Source of the DNA: Sanderia malayensis
Lineage: Eukaryota; Cnidaria; Scyphozoa; Semaeostomeae; Pelagiidae
NCBI GenBank assembly: GCA_013076295.1
Contig: RQOL01000861.1
Span: forward strand, 1,674,001 to 1,738,000
DNA length: 64,000 nt
Reading direction: 5' to 3'
Both the position numbers and the translations under genes were made by a program. A model generated the notes under the pieces. That model was not told the DNA's origin. It was given only the letters and a program-made list of their open reading frames with translations, and did not search any database. Below, one piece after another: positions 29,445-39,981 of the stretch; position 1 is the stretch's first letter, and every line of letters starts with the position of its first letter.

Positions 29445-32400
29445 AGGCATTGGGGAGGAGAAGGGTAGCCAGCATGCGCAGTGGCGTAGTTATTGGTACT
29501 GTGCAGGAGCGCATATGACGTGCAGTGGCCCTTACGGCTGAGGCATTGGCCTTAGGGTTAGGGTTGGGTTAGGGTTGCGCTATGCGGAGGAAAAGAGTGG
29601 GCAGGATGCGCAGTAGCATAAATATTAGCCCTGCGCATGAGTCTATATGGCGCAATGGTGTCTTAATGACTGAGGCATGGCCTTAGGGTTAGGGTTAGGG
29701 TTAGGGTTAGGGTTAGGGTTAGGGTTAGGGTTAGCCTATGTGGAGGAGAAAGGTGGTCCGGATGCGCAGTAGCATAAATATTGGCCCTGCGCAGGAGTGT
29801 ATATGACGTACTGGTTTCTTAATGACTGAGGCATGGCCTTGGGGTTAGGGTTAGGGTTAGCCTATGCGGAGGAGAAAGGTGGTCAGGATGCGCAGTAGCA
29901 TAAATATTAGCCCTGCGCATGAGTCTATATGGCGCAATGGTGTCTTAATGACTGAGGCATGGCCTTAGGGTTAGGGTTAGGGTTAGGGTTAGGGTTAGGG
30001 TTAGGGTTAGCCTATGTGGAGGAGAAAGGTGGTCCGGACGCGCAGTAGCATAAATATTGGCCCTGCGCATGAGCCTATATGGCGCAATGGTGTCTTAATG
30101 GCCGAGGCATTGGACTTAGGTTTATGGTTAGGGTTAAGGTTAGGGTTAGGGTTAGGGTTAGCCTATGCGGAGGAGAAAGGTGGTCAGGATGCGCAGTAGC
30201 ATAAATATTGGCCCTGCGCAGGAGTGTATATGACGTACTGGTGTCTTAATGACTGAGGCATGGCCTTGGGGTTAGGGTTAGGGTTAGCCTATGCGGAGGA
30301 GAAAGGTGGTCAGGATGCGCAGTAGCATAAATATTAGCCCTGCGCATGAGTCTATATGGCGCAATGGCGTCTTAATGACTGAGGCATGGCCTTAGGGTTA
30401 GGGTTAGGGTTAGGGTTAGGGTTAGGGTTAGCCCATGCGGAGGAGAAAGGTGGTCAGGATGCGCAGTAGCATAAATATTGGCCCTGCGCAGGAGTGTATA
30501 TGACGTACTGGTGTCTTAATGACTGAGGCATGGCCTTGGGGTTAGGGTTAGGGTTAGCCTATGCGGAGGAGAAAGGTGGTCAGGATGCGCAGTAGCATAA
30601 ATATTAGCCCTGCGCATGAGTCTATATGGCGCAATGGTGTCTTAATGACTGAGGCATGGCCTTAGGGTTAGGGTTAGGGTTAGGGTTAGGGTTAGGGTTA
30701 GCCTATGTGGAGGAGAAAGGTGGTCCGGATGCGCAGTAGCATAAATATTGGCCCTGCGCATGAGCCTATATGGCGCAATGGTGTCTTAATGGCCGAGGCA
30801 TTGGACTTAGGTTTAGGGTTAGGGTTAAGGTTAGGGTTAGGGTTAGGGTTAGCCTATGCGGAGGAGAAAGGTGGTCAGGATGCGCAGTAGCATAAATATT
30901 GGCCCTGCGCAGGAGTGTATATGACGTACTGGTGTCTTAATGACTGAGGCATGGCCTTGGGGTTAGGGTTAGGGTTAGCCTATGCGGAGGAGAAAGGTGG
31001 TCAGGATGCGCAGTAGCATAAATATTAGCCCTGCGCATGAGTCTATATGGCGCAATGGCGTCTTAATGACTGAGGCATGGCCTTAGGGTTAGGGTTAGGG
31101 TTAGGGTTAGGGTTAGGGTTAGCCCATGCGGAGGAGAAAGGTGGTCAGGATGCGCAGTAGCATAAATATTGGCCCTGCGCAGGAGTGTATATGACGTACT
31201 GGTGTCTTAATGACTGAGGCATGGCCTTGGGGTTAGGGTTAGGGTTAGCCTATGCGGAGGAGAAAGGTGGTCAGGATGCGCAGTAGCATAAATATTAGCC
31301 CTGCGCATGAGTCTATATGGCGCAATGGTGTCTTAATGACTGAGGCATGGCCTTAGGGTTAGGGTTAGGGTTAGGGTTAGGGTTAGGGTTAGGGTTAGGG
31401 TTAGCCTATGTGGAGGAGAAAGGTGGTCCGGATGCGCAGTAGCATAAATATTGGCCCTGCGCATGAGCCTATATGGCGCAATGGTGTCTTAATGGCCGAG
31501 GCATTGGACTTAGGTTTATGGTTAGGGTTAAGGTTAGGGTTAGGGTTAGGGTTAGCCTATGCGGAGGAGAAAGGTGGTCAGGATGCGCAGTAGCATAAAT
31601 ATTAGCCCTGCGCATGAGTCTATATGGCGCAATGGCGTCTTAATGACTGAGGCATGGCCTTAGGGTTAGGGTTAGGGTTAGGGTTAGGGTTAGGGTTAGC
31701 CCATGCGGAGGAGAAAGGTGGTCAGGATGCGCAGTAGCATAAATATTGGCCCTGCGCAGGAGTGTATATGACGTACTGGTGTCTTAATGACTGAGGCATG
31801 GCCTTGGGGTTAGGGTTAGGGTTAGCCTATGCGGAGGAGAAAGGTGGTCAGGATGCGCAGTAGCATAAATATTAGCCCTGCGCATGAGTCTATATGACGC
31901 AATGGTGTCTTAATGACTGAGGCATGGCCTTAGGGTTAGGGTTAGGGTTAGGGTTAGGGTTAGGGTTAGGGTTAGCCTATGTGGAGGAGAAAGGTGGTCC
32001 GGATGCGCAGTAGCATAAATATTGGCCCTGCGCATGAGCCTATATGGCGCAATGGTGTCTTAATGGCCGAGGCATTGGACTTAGGTTTATGGTTAGGGTT
32101 AAGGTTAGGGTTAGGGTTAGGGTTAGCCTATGCGGAGGAGAAAGGTGGTCAGGATGCGCAGTAGCATAAATATTAGCCCTGCGCATGAGTCTATATGGCG
32201 CAATGGCGTCTTAATGACTGAGGCATGGCCTTAGGGTTAGGGTTAGGGTTAGGGTTAGGGTTAGGGTTAGCCTATGTGGAGGAGAAAGGTGGTCAGGATG
32301 CGCAGTAGCATAAATAGTTGCCCTGCGCAGGAGTGTATATGACGCAATGGTGTCTTAATGACTGAGGCATGGCCTCAGGGTTAGGGTTAGGGTTAGGGTT

Positions 32401-32890
32401 AGCCTATGCGGAGGACAAGGGTAGTCAGGATGCGCAGTAGCATAAATATTAGCCCTGCGCATGAGTCTATATGGCGCAATGGTGTCTTAATGACTGAGGC
32501 ATGGCCTTAGGGTTAGGGTTAGGGTTAGGGTTAGGGTTACCCTATGCGGAGGAGAAAACTGGGCAGGATGCGCAGCAGTGTAAACATTGGTATTGCACAG
32601 GAGCGTCTATGACGTAATGGTGTCTTAATGGCCGAGGAATTGGACATAGGGTTAGGGTTAGGGTAAAGGTTAGGGTTAGGGTTAGCCTATGCGGAGGAGA
32701 AAGGTGGTCAGGATACGCAGAGCGTAAATATTGGCCCTGCGCAGGAGTGTTTATGACGTAATGGTGTCTTAATGACTGAGGCATGGCCTTAGGGTTAGGG
32801 TTAGGGTTAGCCTGTGCGGAGGAGAAAGACTGACAGGAAGCGCAGCAGCTTAAATATTGGTACTGGGCAGGAGCGTTTGTGACGTGACAT
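29445..32890. repeat. Composite satellite: ~108-bp monomers linked by TTAGGG telomeric tracts
   Basis: About two dozen head-to-tail monomers each consist of a ~108-bp unique part (gcctatgcggaggagaaagg ... gcgcagtagcataaatatt ... gactgaggcatggcc) joined to the next by 2-9 copies of ttaggg. Total monomer length is about 125-160 bp. Marker variants (ggtggtccggatgcg; ggccgaggcattggactta) recur at 30014, 30705, 31408 and 31979, spacing 691, 703 and 571 bp, so a five-monomer higher-order unit repeats twice and then once with a monomer missing. Monomers at both edges are the most diverged. Subtelomeric arrays with embedded telomere repeats look like this, but unique genes continue on both sides, so here it is interstitial. 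Confidence 0.93.
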
Positions 32891-33167
32891 GACCCTGTCT
32901 GTCCTTAATGAGCAGGCAAAGCATTGGGTTCTTTTGTTTTATGTTTCTTCGTTCTGTGTAGGGGAAAACTTTTGTTGTTGTTTTGTTTATGTTTCTTTCC
33001 TCCCTCCTTCTCTCTCGAGTTGGCCTACTGCTGATCCTCAAGAGCTATATTTTGTATGCAAGTCGAATGGTGTAATTTCCATCTAACACCAAGCAGAAAG
33101 AAATCTGAAGTAGCCGGTTCGGTTAGTTAGTCCATCTTCGAAAACATCACTCCAAAACCGATGTAAA
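32891..33167. other. Spacer and likely promoter/5' UTR of the coiled-coil gene
   Basis: This short unique stretch separates the satellite from the start codon at 33168. It has a T-rich tract (about 32930-33010) and presumably the transcription start of the five-exon gene. No other gene is seen. Confidence 0.45.
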
Positions 33168-35621
33168 ATGTCAGGTAAATATTTTTTCTTATCTACTTTC
33201 GAATCCAGGGCGTTTTTATTATCAGCTCGTTACCTGTCGCTAATTTATCAACTGTCAAAATCTGTCAAACTTTATTTACCAAATTTGATTTTGCTACCTG
33301 GTTTATATACTCAGAATTGAGTGGTTTGACAAAAGAGCAAAAGAAACGACAGAAAAGAGCTGCAAAAAGTTTGCTCAAGAGGTTGGAGAATGGTAAAAAA
33401 GAACCGGAGCCAGTGCAAGATAAAGATCCCTTGGTTATTTTGAAAGAGAAATTAGCTGAAGCAAAAAGATTAGGTGTAAGTAAAACAATCTCTCCAACAG
33501 TGGCGTAGCTATAGGGGGGCAGGGGGGCAGCTGCCCCCCCCCCACCAAACGTTTCCAGCTGCTGTCGGAAAATTTACAACGCAAATTTTACGTTTGTCGG
33601 AATTTGTCCGGGTTTCGCTCCTTCGCCGCCAAATTGCAGCTACGCCAGTGCTCTCCAATGAACTAGCTTTGTGCTAACCATGTACTTATATACTGACATG
33701 TTTACAGTTGTTTTTACATAATATCAAAAATGACAATAACTTTATCTCAAAAGTTTATTTAAATAAAGTTTTTAATTTAAAAGAGTTAAATTCATAACTT
33801 ATTTTATTTGATTGAGCAAAATGCTTTAAGCGATGCTCAGTAATGGCGTTAAAGTCAGCAAAATATTCATTTCATTCTTTAAAATCAAGTTAAAATATAT
33901 ACAACAAATAAAAAAAAACTCTAAAATAACAGCTCCTAAAACTATATTGACAAATTAAAAAGAAGAAGATAACAACCTAATAAAATGAACCCTTAAATAA
34001 AATCCCTAAAAACATAAATTACCTAATAACTGAATTAAAAATTGTTCGGGAACCTCTGAGGCATAAAAGAGCAGATCTAATCAACCTAAACGACATTTTA
34101 GTTCTTATACATGACATGACTTCACTATATTTTTTGTCAGTTTTCTGTGAAATTTTTTTGGCCAGAATTTTGTGAAAACTTAAGCATTCTGTCCCCATTG
34201 TGCCATTGCTGCCAAAAACTAATGGAGTAAACGTTCCATGTTCGATCTCAATCACCCTTTGATTATAAGATCTTTTCTTTTCACATTCAGCTCGGCGTAG
34301 GATGCGATCAGTTGAGAGGGTTCTATTTGACCTGGCATTCACGTGTGCGACTCTAATATAAAAAAATGCAGCCTGACCAGGTCTATAAAACCCTCTCGCC
34401 TTCACATCCAGCCGAGCATTATCATCAGTGTTAGCTGAGCAGAGGGCCATCGTTTCTCCTGTCACAGGCTGCAGCTTAGGTTCCACCTCCACGTCTCGGC
34501 ATACTTCTGAAAGCAGATTTGCTTCCGATCCCTCAGTTGATCATGTCGGATATGTATGAAGCCTCCTTTTTTACAATCTTGTGCATGAATCAGGTCAAAA
34601 TTGCTACCACATACACATTTACTTGGTAGCCCTGGCAATGACTTGTCGTATCTCAACGCTATTGCATTCCGGAACTCTTCAGTTAAAGTTTGTGGCATAT
34701 TACTTATAAAGGGCTAGAATTATTGATAAACCTGTACCATGCACTGGTATTACACTTTGCTATTTTGCTGTAGACTCATTGAATATATATGTCTAATTTA
34801 GGATACTGAACTTGTGACAAAGCTAAGACAAGATGTTTGGGTGCTGCAAGATACTTTAGCTGGACATAAGTAAGTTTATGCATGCCAAACCTTACACCAG
34901 AATTTATCTTTTTCCATCAAAACATGCTAATCAGCAATTTGGAGACTTAAACAATCTTATTGACAATTGTGCAGACTTTTTGACATCTTTTTTACAGTCC
35001 ATCTTTTTTACAGTCCATCTTTTTTACAGTCCATCTTTGCCACAGCATGAATTGGAATCATCATTAAATAGGATAGTGACTAACACTAATAGTAAAAGTA
35101 GAACAAAGAATGGAGAAGAAGATTCCACAAAGAGTTCTGTAGCCAGCAGCACTTTGAATCCTAAAGAAAAACAATTGAGAAATTTAAACAAGAAATTAAA
35201 ACAGATCAAGCTCTTGAAAACAAAGTTAGAAAATGGTGAAAAATTAGAAGATACTCAGGTGTGTTTCAAATCCATTCTTTCTATCTTCCCTTCCACCTAT
35301 CTTTTTTAATGTAATCTCTATGGTTATAAATGTGCTTTTAATAATCATTATTTTATCTATTTGCATTAACTTGTTATACCCAGTTGATTATCAGGATAGG
35401 GTTGTATTCAAGGGGTGGGCTTATTGATGATTTACAGTATACACCTTTTTGTTTTATTTATGGATTTTTAATGCATTTGATAACCCTCGCCCAAGAATCA
35501 AGTCTTTCTAAGCTGGTTAATGTTTAAATTGTTTTTAACTAATTTTGGGCAGATTGCGAAGATCAACACTGAAGCACAAATCCAAGAAGAAATTAATGAT
35601 ATAACCAATGAATTGTTATGA
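33168..35621 (+). CDS. Small Lys-rich coiled-coil protein with eIF2A/PYM-like C-terminus
   Basis: Five exons join in phase to 177 residues: 33168-33174 (Met-Ser plus one base), 33315-33475, 34802-34869, 35030-35258 and 35553-35621. The protein is highly charged with no signal peptide or membrane segment. The N-terminal half is a basic helix (LTKEQKKRQKRAAKSLLKRL) followed by a heptad-like segment to about residue 80. A Ser/Thr/Asn-rich linker covers about 85-125. The C-terminal ~50 residues (LRNLNKKLKQIKLLKTKLENG, then ending DITNELL) resemble the C-terminal helix of eIF2A and PYM1, which contacts ribosomes in those proteins. The N-terminus matches neither, so this may be a separate protein carrying the same ribosome-contact helix; that is inference. 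Exon 4 is preceded by a triplicated acceptor, of which only the last is in frame. Confidence 0.72.
33498..33650. mobile_element. hAT-like MITE (CAGTGGCGTAGCT ends) with 8-bp target-site duplication
   Basis: A 153-bp element has perfect 13-bp terminal inverted repeats (cagtggcgtagct / agctacgccactg type; the right end reads agctacgccagtg, one mismatch) and is flanked by ctctccaa at 33490-33497 and 33651-33658. It contains a G-run/C-run hairpin (gggggcagctgccccc). CAGTGGCGTAGC ends with 8-bp duplications are typical of hAT non-autonomous elements. It sits 22 bp inside intron 2 of the coiled-coil gene. Confidence 0.88.
34019..34698 (-). pseudogene. Degraded retroelement C-terminal fragment in intron
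   Basis: On the minus strand two overlapping frames together read like the C-terminal tail that follows reverse transcriptase in retroelements common in cnidarian and other marine invertebrate genomes. The upstream frame (34698-34462) has a Cys/His motif (CVCGSNFDLIHAQDC, then KKGGFIHIRH). It continues after a frameshift near 34490-34510 in the frame 34492-34019 (VEPKLQPVTGE ... EHGTFTPLVFGSNG ... LRGSRT). No reverse transcriptase core is present, so this is a dead 5'-truncated or fragmentary insertion. It lies in intron 2 of the coiled-coil gene, antisense to it. The assignment rests on remembered motif patterns. Confidence 0.6.
34988..35036 (+). repeat. Triplicated 16-bp splice-acceptor repeat
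   Basis: The unit ttttttacagtccatc occurs three times in a row immediately before exon 4 of the coiled-coil gene. Each copy is a complete polypyrimidine-AG acceptor. The period is 16 bp, so only one of the three acceptors is in frame; phase shows it is the last one (exon starts at 35030). Confidence 0.85.
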
Positions 35622-36137
35622 TACTCTCACCACGCCAACTCGATCTCAAACATTTCAGAATGGAATCAATTTTATGAAAAACTTTATTGTACAGATTCTA
35701 TGTTTAACATGATGTCTGACAGATCTCTTTGCATATTAAATGTGAATACATCTTTTAAACTTTTAATTCTGTAAACTGTCTTGTAAGTACACATGTTATT
35801 ACATGTTACGTTTTAATTATAAACAGATTAATGTAGTTAGTAACTTGTTTTTCCCTTGTTAATTGCTTGGAATTGGAGAAGATTCATTCTTATGCAATTT
35901 GTTCATGACTCTGACTGAAAAAACAACTTTGTACTCTCAAATGACCTATTCTTCCAAAACAATGTTGTTAAAAGGGACATTTTTGTCCCTCACATATAAC
36001 ACACTGTCTGTTCCGCCCACCTTTCTTATAACAAAGTTCACTATCTATCATCGACCAATGAAATGACAGCTGGAAGTTTACTGTTCATGGAGTTGTTTGT
36101 TGCAAGCTGTTCAGTTTTGTGACCAAAATACATACGT
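35622..36137. other. 3' UTR of coiled-coil gene and upstream region of LicD-type gene
   Basis: No additional gene is seen. The stretch is AT-rich and lies between two plus-strand genes 516 bp apart, so it must hold the end of one transcript and the promoter of the next. No classic AATAAA or TATA could be assigned with confidence. Confidence 0.45.
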
Positions 36138-39100
36138 ATGGGGGAAATTGGAAGTGAAATGCCGGTTATCCATCATTCTAGAAAGAAATTTCGGAGGTGT
36201 ATTGCTAGTTTGGTTGTTATTAGCTTCTGTTGTTTCCTTTACTACACGTTAAACAACCGGAGTTGGGCCTGGTACGTCGGCTCGAAAAAGCGTAGTTGCG
36301 CACTTCCGAAAGATGAGGCAGATGATCTGATTTCGCTGATAAAGGATACTCACGTTGTTTTAAATATGTTTGGTATCACACATGTGTTGGGTTACGGAAG
36401 GTAAGACTCTTCTTATTATTGTAAAATCCTACTGTAAAATTTTTGCAAATAGAAGGAAGATTTTATTTCAAAAGGTGCATTTAATTATTCACGCCGTGTA
36501 GTATGTACGAAAATCTTGTCCTAAAGTACCTCTTCTTTCCGCATTAACTGGATTTGACACAAGTTATTAGTCGACAGGCTCCCGGAATGGGCCTAAGTTT
36601 TTTACGCTATGAAAGCGAAGTAGAGAGGTTTTCTTATAGATCAGTGTTTTATCATTATCGTCCGTCATTACCTCAAAATTTTTAAAAATGCTGGTTAAAA
36701 TAAATGCTGGTTTCGCTGGTGGACCTTCGTATGAAGCAAAGCATGGTTGTTGCAATGATCTAAAAATAAAAGACGCAAGCAAGTCCCCCAACGCTAGGAT
36801 TGCGCAGTTGTAACTTACGTAGATCTGCCCACCTTTAGAGATTGACAGACACTGACACATAACGTGTTCCCAACTTCTATAGACTAGAACTACCTATCAA
36901 ACGCCGGCGGACACGTTAAGTAATCACCGCTAATTAAAGTTGATTAAGTTACCATGAGATCACTCTTCGTCGGACACGCAAAGGAATACAATTTTATTTG
37001 AAATCATTCAACTCATCATACTTCCATCCATTCCCCGACCACATGATCCATGGAAGCCCCAAGTCCCAATTTGCATTCCAAGGTTTTTCCAGGTCCATAA
37101 TGATGTAAATTGAAGCCCTCAACGTTGCATCCATTCCCCGACCACATGGTCCATGGAATCCCCGATTTGCATTCCAAGGTTGTTCCAGGTCCATGTTTTC
37201 TCCGATGATTTAATTTGAAATCATTCAAATCTTCAAAGTTGCATCCATTCCCCACAGCATGGCCCATGGAATCCCCTACCCCAACTTCCATTCCAGTATG
37301 GAAAGTGTGGCAGATTCACACCCGAGATTTTTTTTGTAAATTGTCATTGCACACTTGATAAATTGGGTGTGTCCGAAACATAAGGGCGTGGTCTTGGTAG
37401 CTTGACACCTCCTGAGACCAGTGTTTCAGTAATTTGCCATGAGGGGAAGGGAAATCTGCACTCGCGCGAAGCGCGAAAAATTTTTTGCACTTGCGAGTGG
37501 AGTGGGCCTACTTTCAAGTGCAAGTTTCCATCCTAAATTTGCGAGTTACTGCGAACAAATACAAACTTGGCAACCTAGGATATGAGTATATAAAGTTCAT
37601 ATTGCACACTTGAAGTACATATTTGTTGCATTGCACACTTGCACACTTGGGGTTTTAAGCTGCACACCCGAGATCTCGGCGAAAACTGCCATACTTTCCA
37701 TACCGGCTTCCATTCTAAGGTTGTTCCAGGTCCATGTTTTCTCCGATGATTTAATTTGAAATGATTCAGATCCTCATTTCCATCCATTCCCCCACCATAT
37801 GATCCATGGAAGCCCCAAGGTCCCATTCCATTCAAGGTTGTTCCAGGCCCAGTTTTTCCGCGATGCAAAAATTCGTGCACTTCAGAGTGTGGCAGAAACA
37901 CCTCGATTCAAACGACACGGAGAGAAGCTTTGCGAATGAATAGTAGATGAGATTTGGGAGCGATATCAGAGAAAACATAATTCATAAGGTCCATTTAATT
38001 TCAGATTTTGATTGGAGAGTATGCAATATTAAAGTAAAAGTAGAAAAATAAGAATCAAAGTAAAAATAAGATAGTTCAAATTTATTTGATATCATTCCAG
38101 AACATATTGCACCAGATAAAATGTGATTGGTTATGGTTGGGAATCCAAGCGCGTATAAAAGGGTGTATGAACGCAAAAAATGTTTCCTCTGTTACTACTA
38201 AGAATAGCAAGGAATTCAAGTTAATAGTTTGCTTGGACTACTTATTTGGAGTCTTTTCGGTTGGTGGCTGAAAGTAGACTCACTACATTGCGTCCCTGTG
38301 CCTCGCTCGTTTTTACTCGCTTGCTTGAGTCCCTTGTGTTGAACGAGTTGCGAGTGAGGCACAGGGACGCAATGTAATGAGTCTAGGCTGAAAGTATTAT
38401 CTGCGGGGGACTGATGGTCAAAAGGGTGTGATTGAAATAAGCTTTCATACAGTGTGTGGTCTCAGGTTTTGATAGCGTAATGTGGTCTTGGAACTTTTCC
38501 TCAGACACCGTTATTACAACTCGATTTGGTATTTCCAACCGTTTTGAACTTTTAGCAGGATTTCATTCATGATTTTTTGTTGTCCATTTTTTCTCTCGAG
38601 TTTGAGCAAGACACAGAGAATGTGAAATTTTGTTTCAAACTTTTAATTACTGGCGTTGAAAGGGCCAAAGATGTTGAATTTTTTTGAAAAGCGTTCTTTA
38701 TTTCCAACTCTTATTTTTGCTAGCACGCACCATCTTGCAGCAAATTTTTTTTGCGCTTTAATGGCAGTATTCTTACTGGCAGTATCATATATAATATCGC
38801 CATAGTCCACACGCGACGTTTCAGAATTAATTTACTATACTTTTTCCAGTTTATTTGGAGCAATTCGTTACAAGAAGCCATTACCTTGGGATAATGACTT
38901 TGATCTATTACTAAGAGATGAAGAACTCGATACTATTGATATTAAAGATCTGGAAAATAACTTCAAGATGAAGGATATTAAAATGGAATACAAAAATTGG
39001 ATGGGAGGCTATAGATTGACGAGAGGACGTTCAAGGGGCGATTTGATGATTTTTAAAGATTACGATGGAACTATGAAAAGAGTTGGATTAGAGTCGTATG

Positions 39101-39276
39101 CTTTTTTTGTTAATTATCAACATTATCATAATTTTCCTACGAGGCTTCTGAAAATACCGCTGCCCACCTTGGAGTTTTGTGGAATGAACTTCTCAGTGCC
39201 AAGAAATGGACTTGAAATACAAAAATATCATTATCCAGACGATTGGTGGCAAGAAAAAAAGCCAAAAGGCTGTTAA
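36138..39276 (+). CDS. LicD/fukutin-type phosphotransferase, type II membrane protein
   Basis: Two exons (36138-36400 and 38850-39276) join in phase to 229 residues. The N-terminus has a short basic cytosolic tail (HSRKKFRRC) and one membrane anchor at about residues 22-38 (ASLVVISFCCFLYY), so the catalytic part should face the Golgi lumen. The core LicD signature spans the splice junction: GYGSLFGAIR (about 85-94) followed by PLPWDNDFDLLL (98-109), with the acidic cluster D102/D104/D106 expected to bind metal and the nucleotide donor. This family includes bacterial LicD phosphocholine transferases and animal fukutin/FKRP ribitol-phosphate transferases. The protein is much shorter than fukutin (about 460), being almost only the catalytic domain. 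The C-terminal half (FKDYDGTMKRVG ... QKYHYPDDWW) is intact. AATAAA lies at 39444. A decayed copy of exon 2 lies at 42480-42882. The substrate is unknown. Confidence 0.82.
36995..37870. repeat. ~114-bp satellite-like repeats in LicD-type gene intron
   Basis: Four to five copies of a unit containing cattccccgaccacatg, gatccatggaagcccc, ttccaaggttgttccaggtc and gatgatttaatttgaaat occur at about 36995-37310 and again at 37700-37870. Between them lies a different block with several 'attgcacacttg' repeats and the small palindrome tcgcgcgaagcgcga. It is noncoding; frames through it are repeat artefacts. Confidence 0.75.
38273..38390. repeat. Long near-perfect inverted repeat (hairpin) in intron
   Basis: The left arm gactcactacattgcgtccc plus tgtgcctcgctcg is matched by the complement of cgagtgaggcacagggacgc plus aatgtaatgagtc, over about 33 bp with one or two mismatches and a ~45-bp loop. 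It could be a foldback element or, if transcribed in the pre-mRNA, a strong hairpin. Confidence 0.75.
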
Positions 39277-39981
39277 AATATCGAGTAGAAATTATGTTAC
39301 TCTCTAATTATTTCTGTTTGACAAATTTTTCTTAATTAATTGTGAAAGCGCTCTCTTGCAAAAGCATTTTCTTTTTTTTTATTAGATCATCATGTAATAT
39401 AATTGTTTGCTTTTTCGAAAGATGTATTTTTCGTTGATTTTACAATAAATTGCTTTGTCAAGTTTGCTTGTTTACTCTAGCATATTTTGAAGATCTTGTT
39501 TGTTTACATGAACAATCAGATTTATCGTTTTTTGAGATTTTGCGTTGCTTCTTATTCGGAATTATTCGAACTTTTGGTTTTATGGGATGCCAGGAAATTA
39601 TTTCGCGTCCTTTTAGATATCCAATAGTTTGATTTTAAATAAAACATTTTCAATTCAATCCTCAATTTCTTGAACTCTCATCAAAATATTATTAAAGTGC
39701 TATACTTCATTTCAGATGTCTTTTGGTTCCATTAGTTACGCTTTCCTTTTGTTTACATCTCCGCCAGTAAATGAAAATGAAAATAATGAACATTGTTTAT
39801 GATTAAATATGGCGCATATGTCTTTCACAGGTGTGCAAACAAAAAGTGGCGTGCCTATAATTCTCCTTGCATCACCATAGTGTGCCGTAGTTACCAAGCA
39901 CTAACAATGGACTTCTTTGCTATTTTACTTCGATGGAAGGGTTGAAGTTTGCTCATAACTCATACTTGTTGATAATACAAG
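39277..39981. other. 3' UTR of LicD-type gene and upstream region of glycosyltransferase gene
   Basis: AT-rich DNA with AATAAA at 39444 (end of the LicD-type transcript) and a second aaataaaac at about 39638. I see no separate gene. The glycosyltransferase start at 39982 has purines around the ATG (caagATGAA). Confidence 0.5.

Noticed and set aside
30014..32164. Repeated 61-codon open frames on the plus strand
   Set aside because: They recur with the higher-order satellite unit, begin at non-ATG codons and run through TTAGGG repeats, so they reflect the repeat and not genes.
34019..34698. Host gene on the minus strand inside the coiled-coil gene intron
   Set aside because: The two frames are joined only through a frameshift and resemble the tail of a retroelement, so it is treated as a dead mobile-element fragment.
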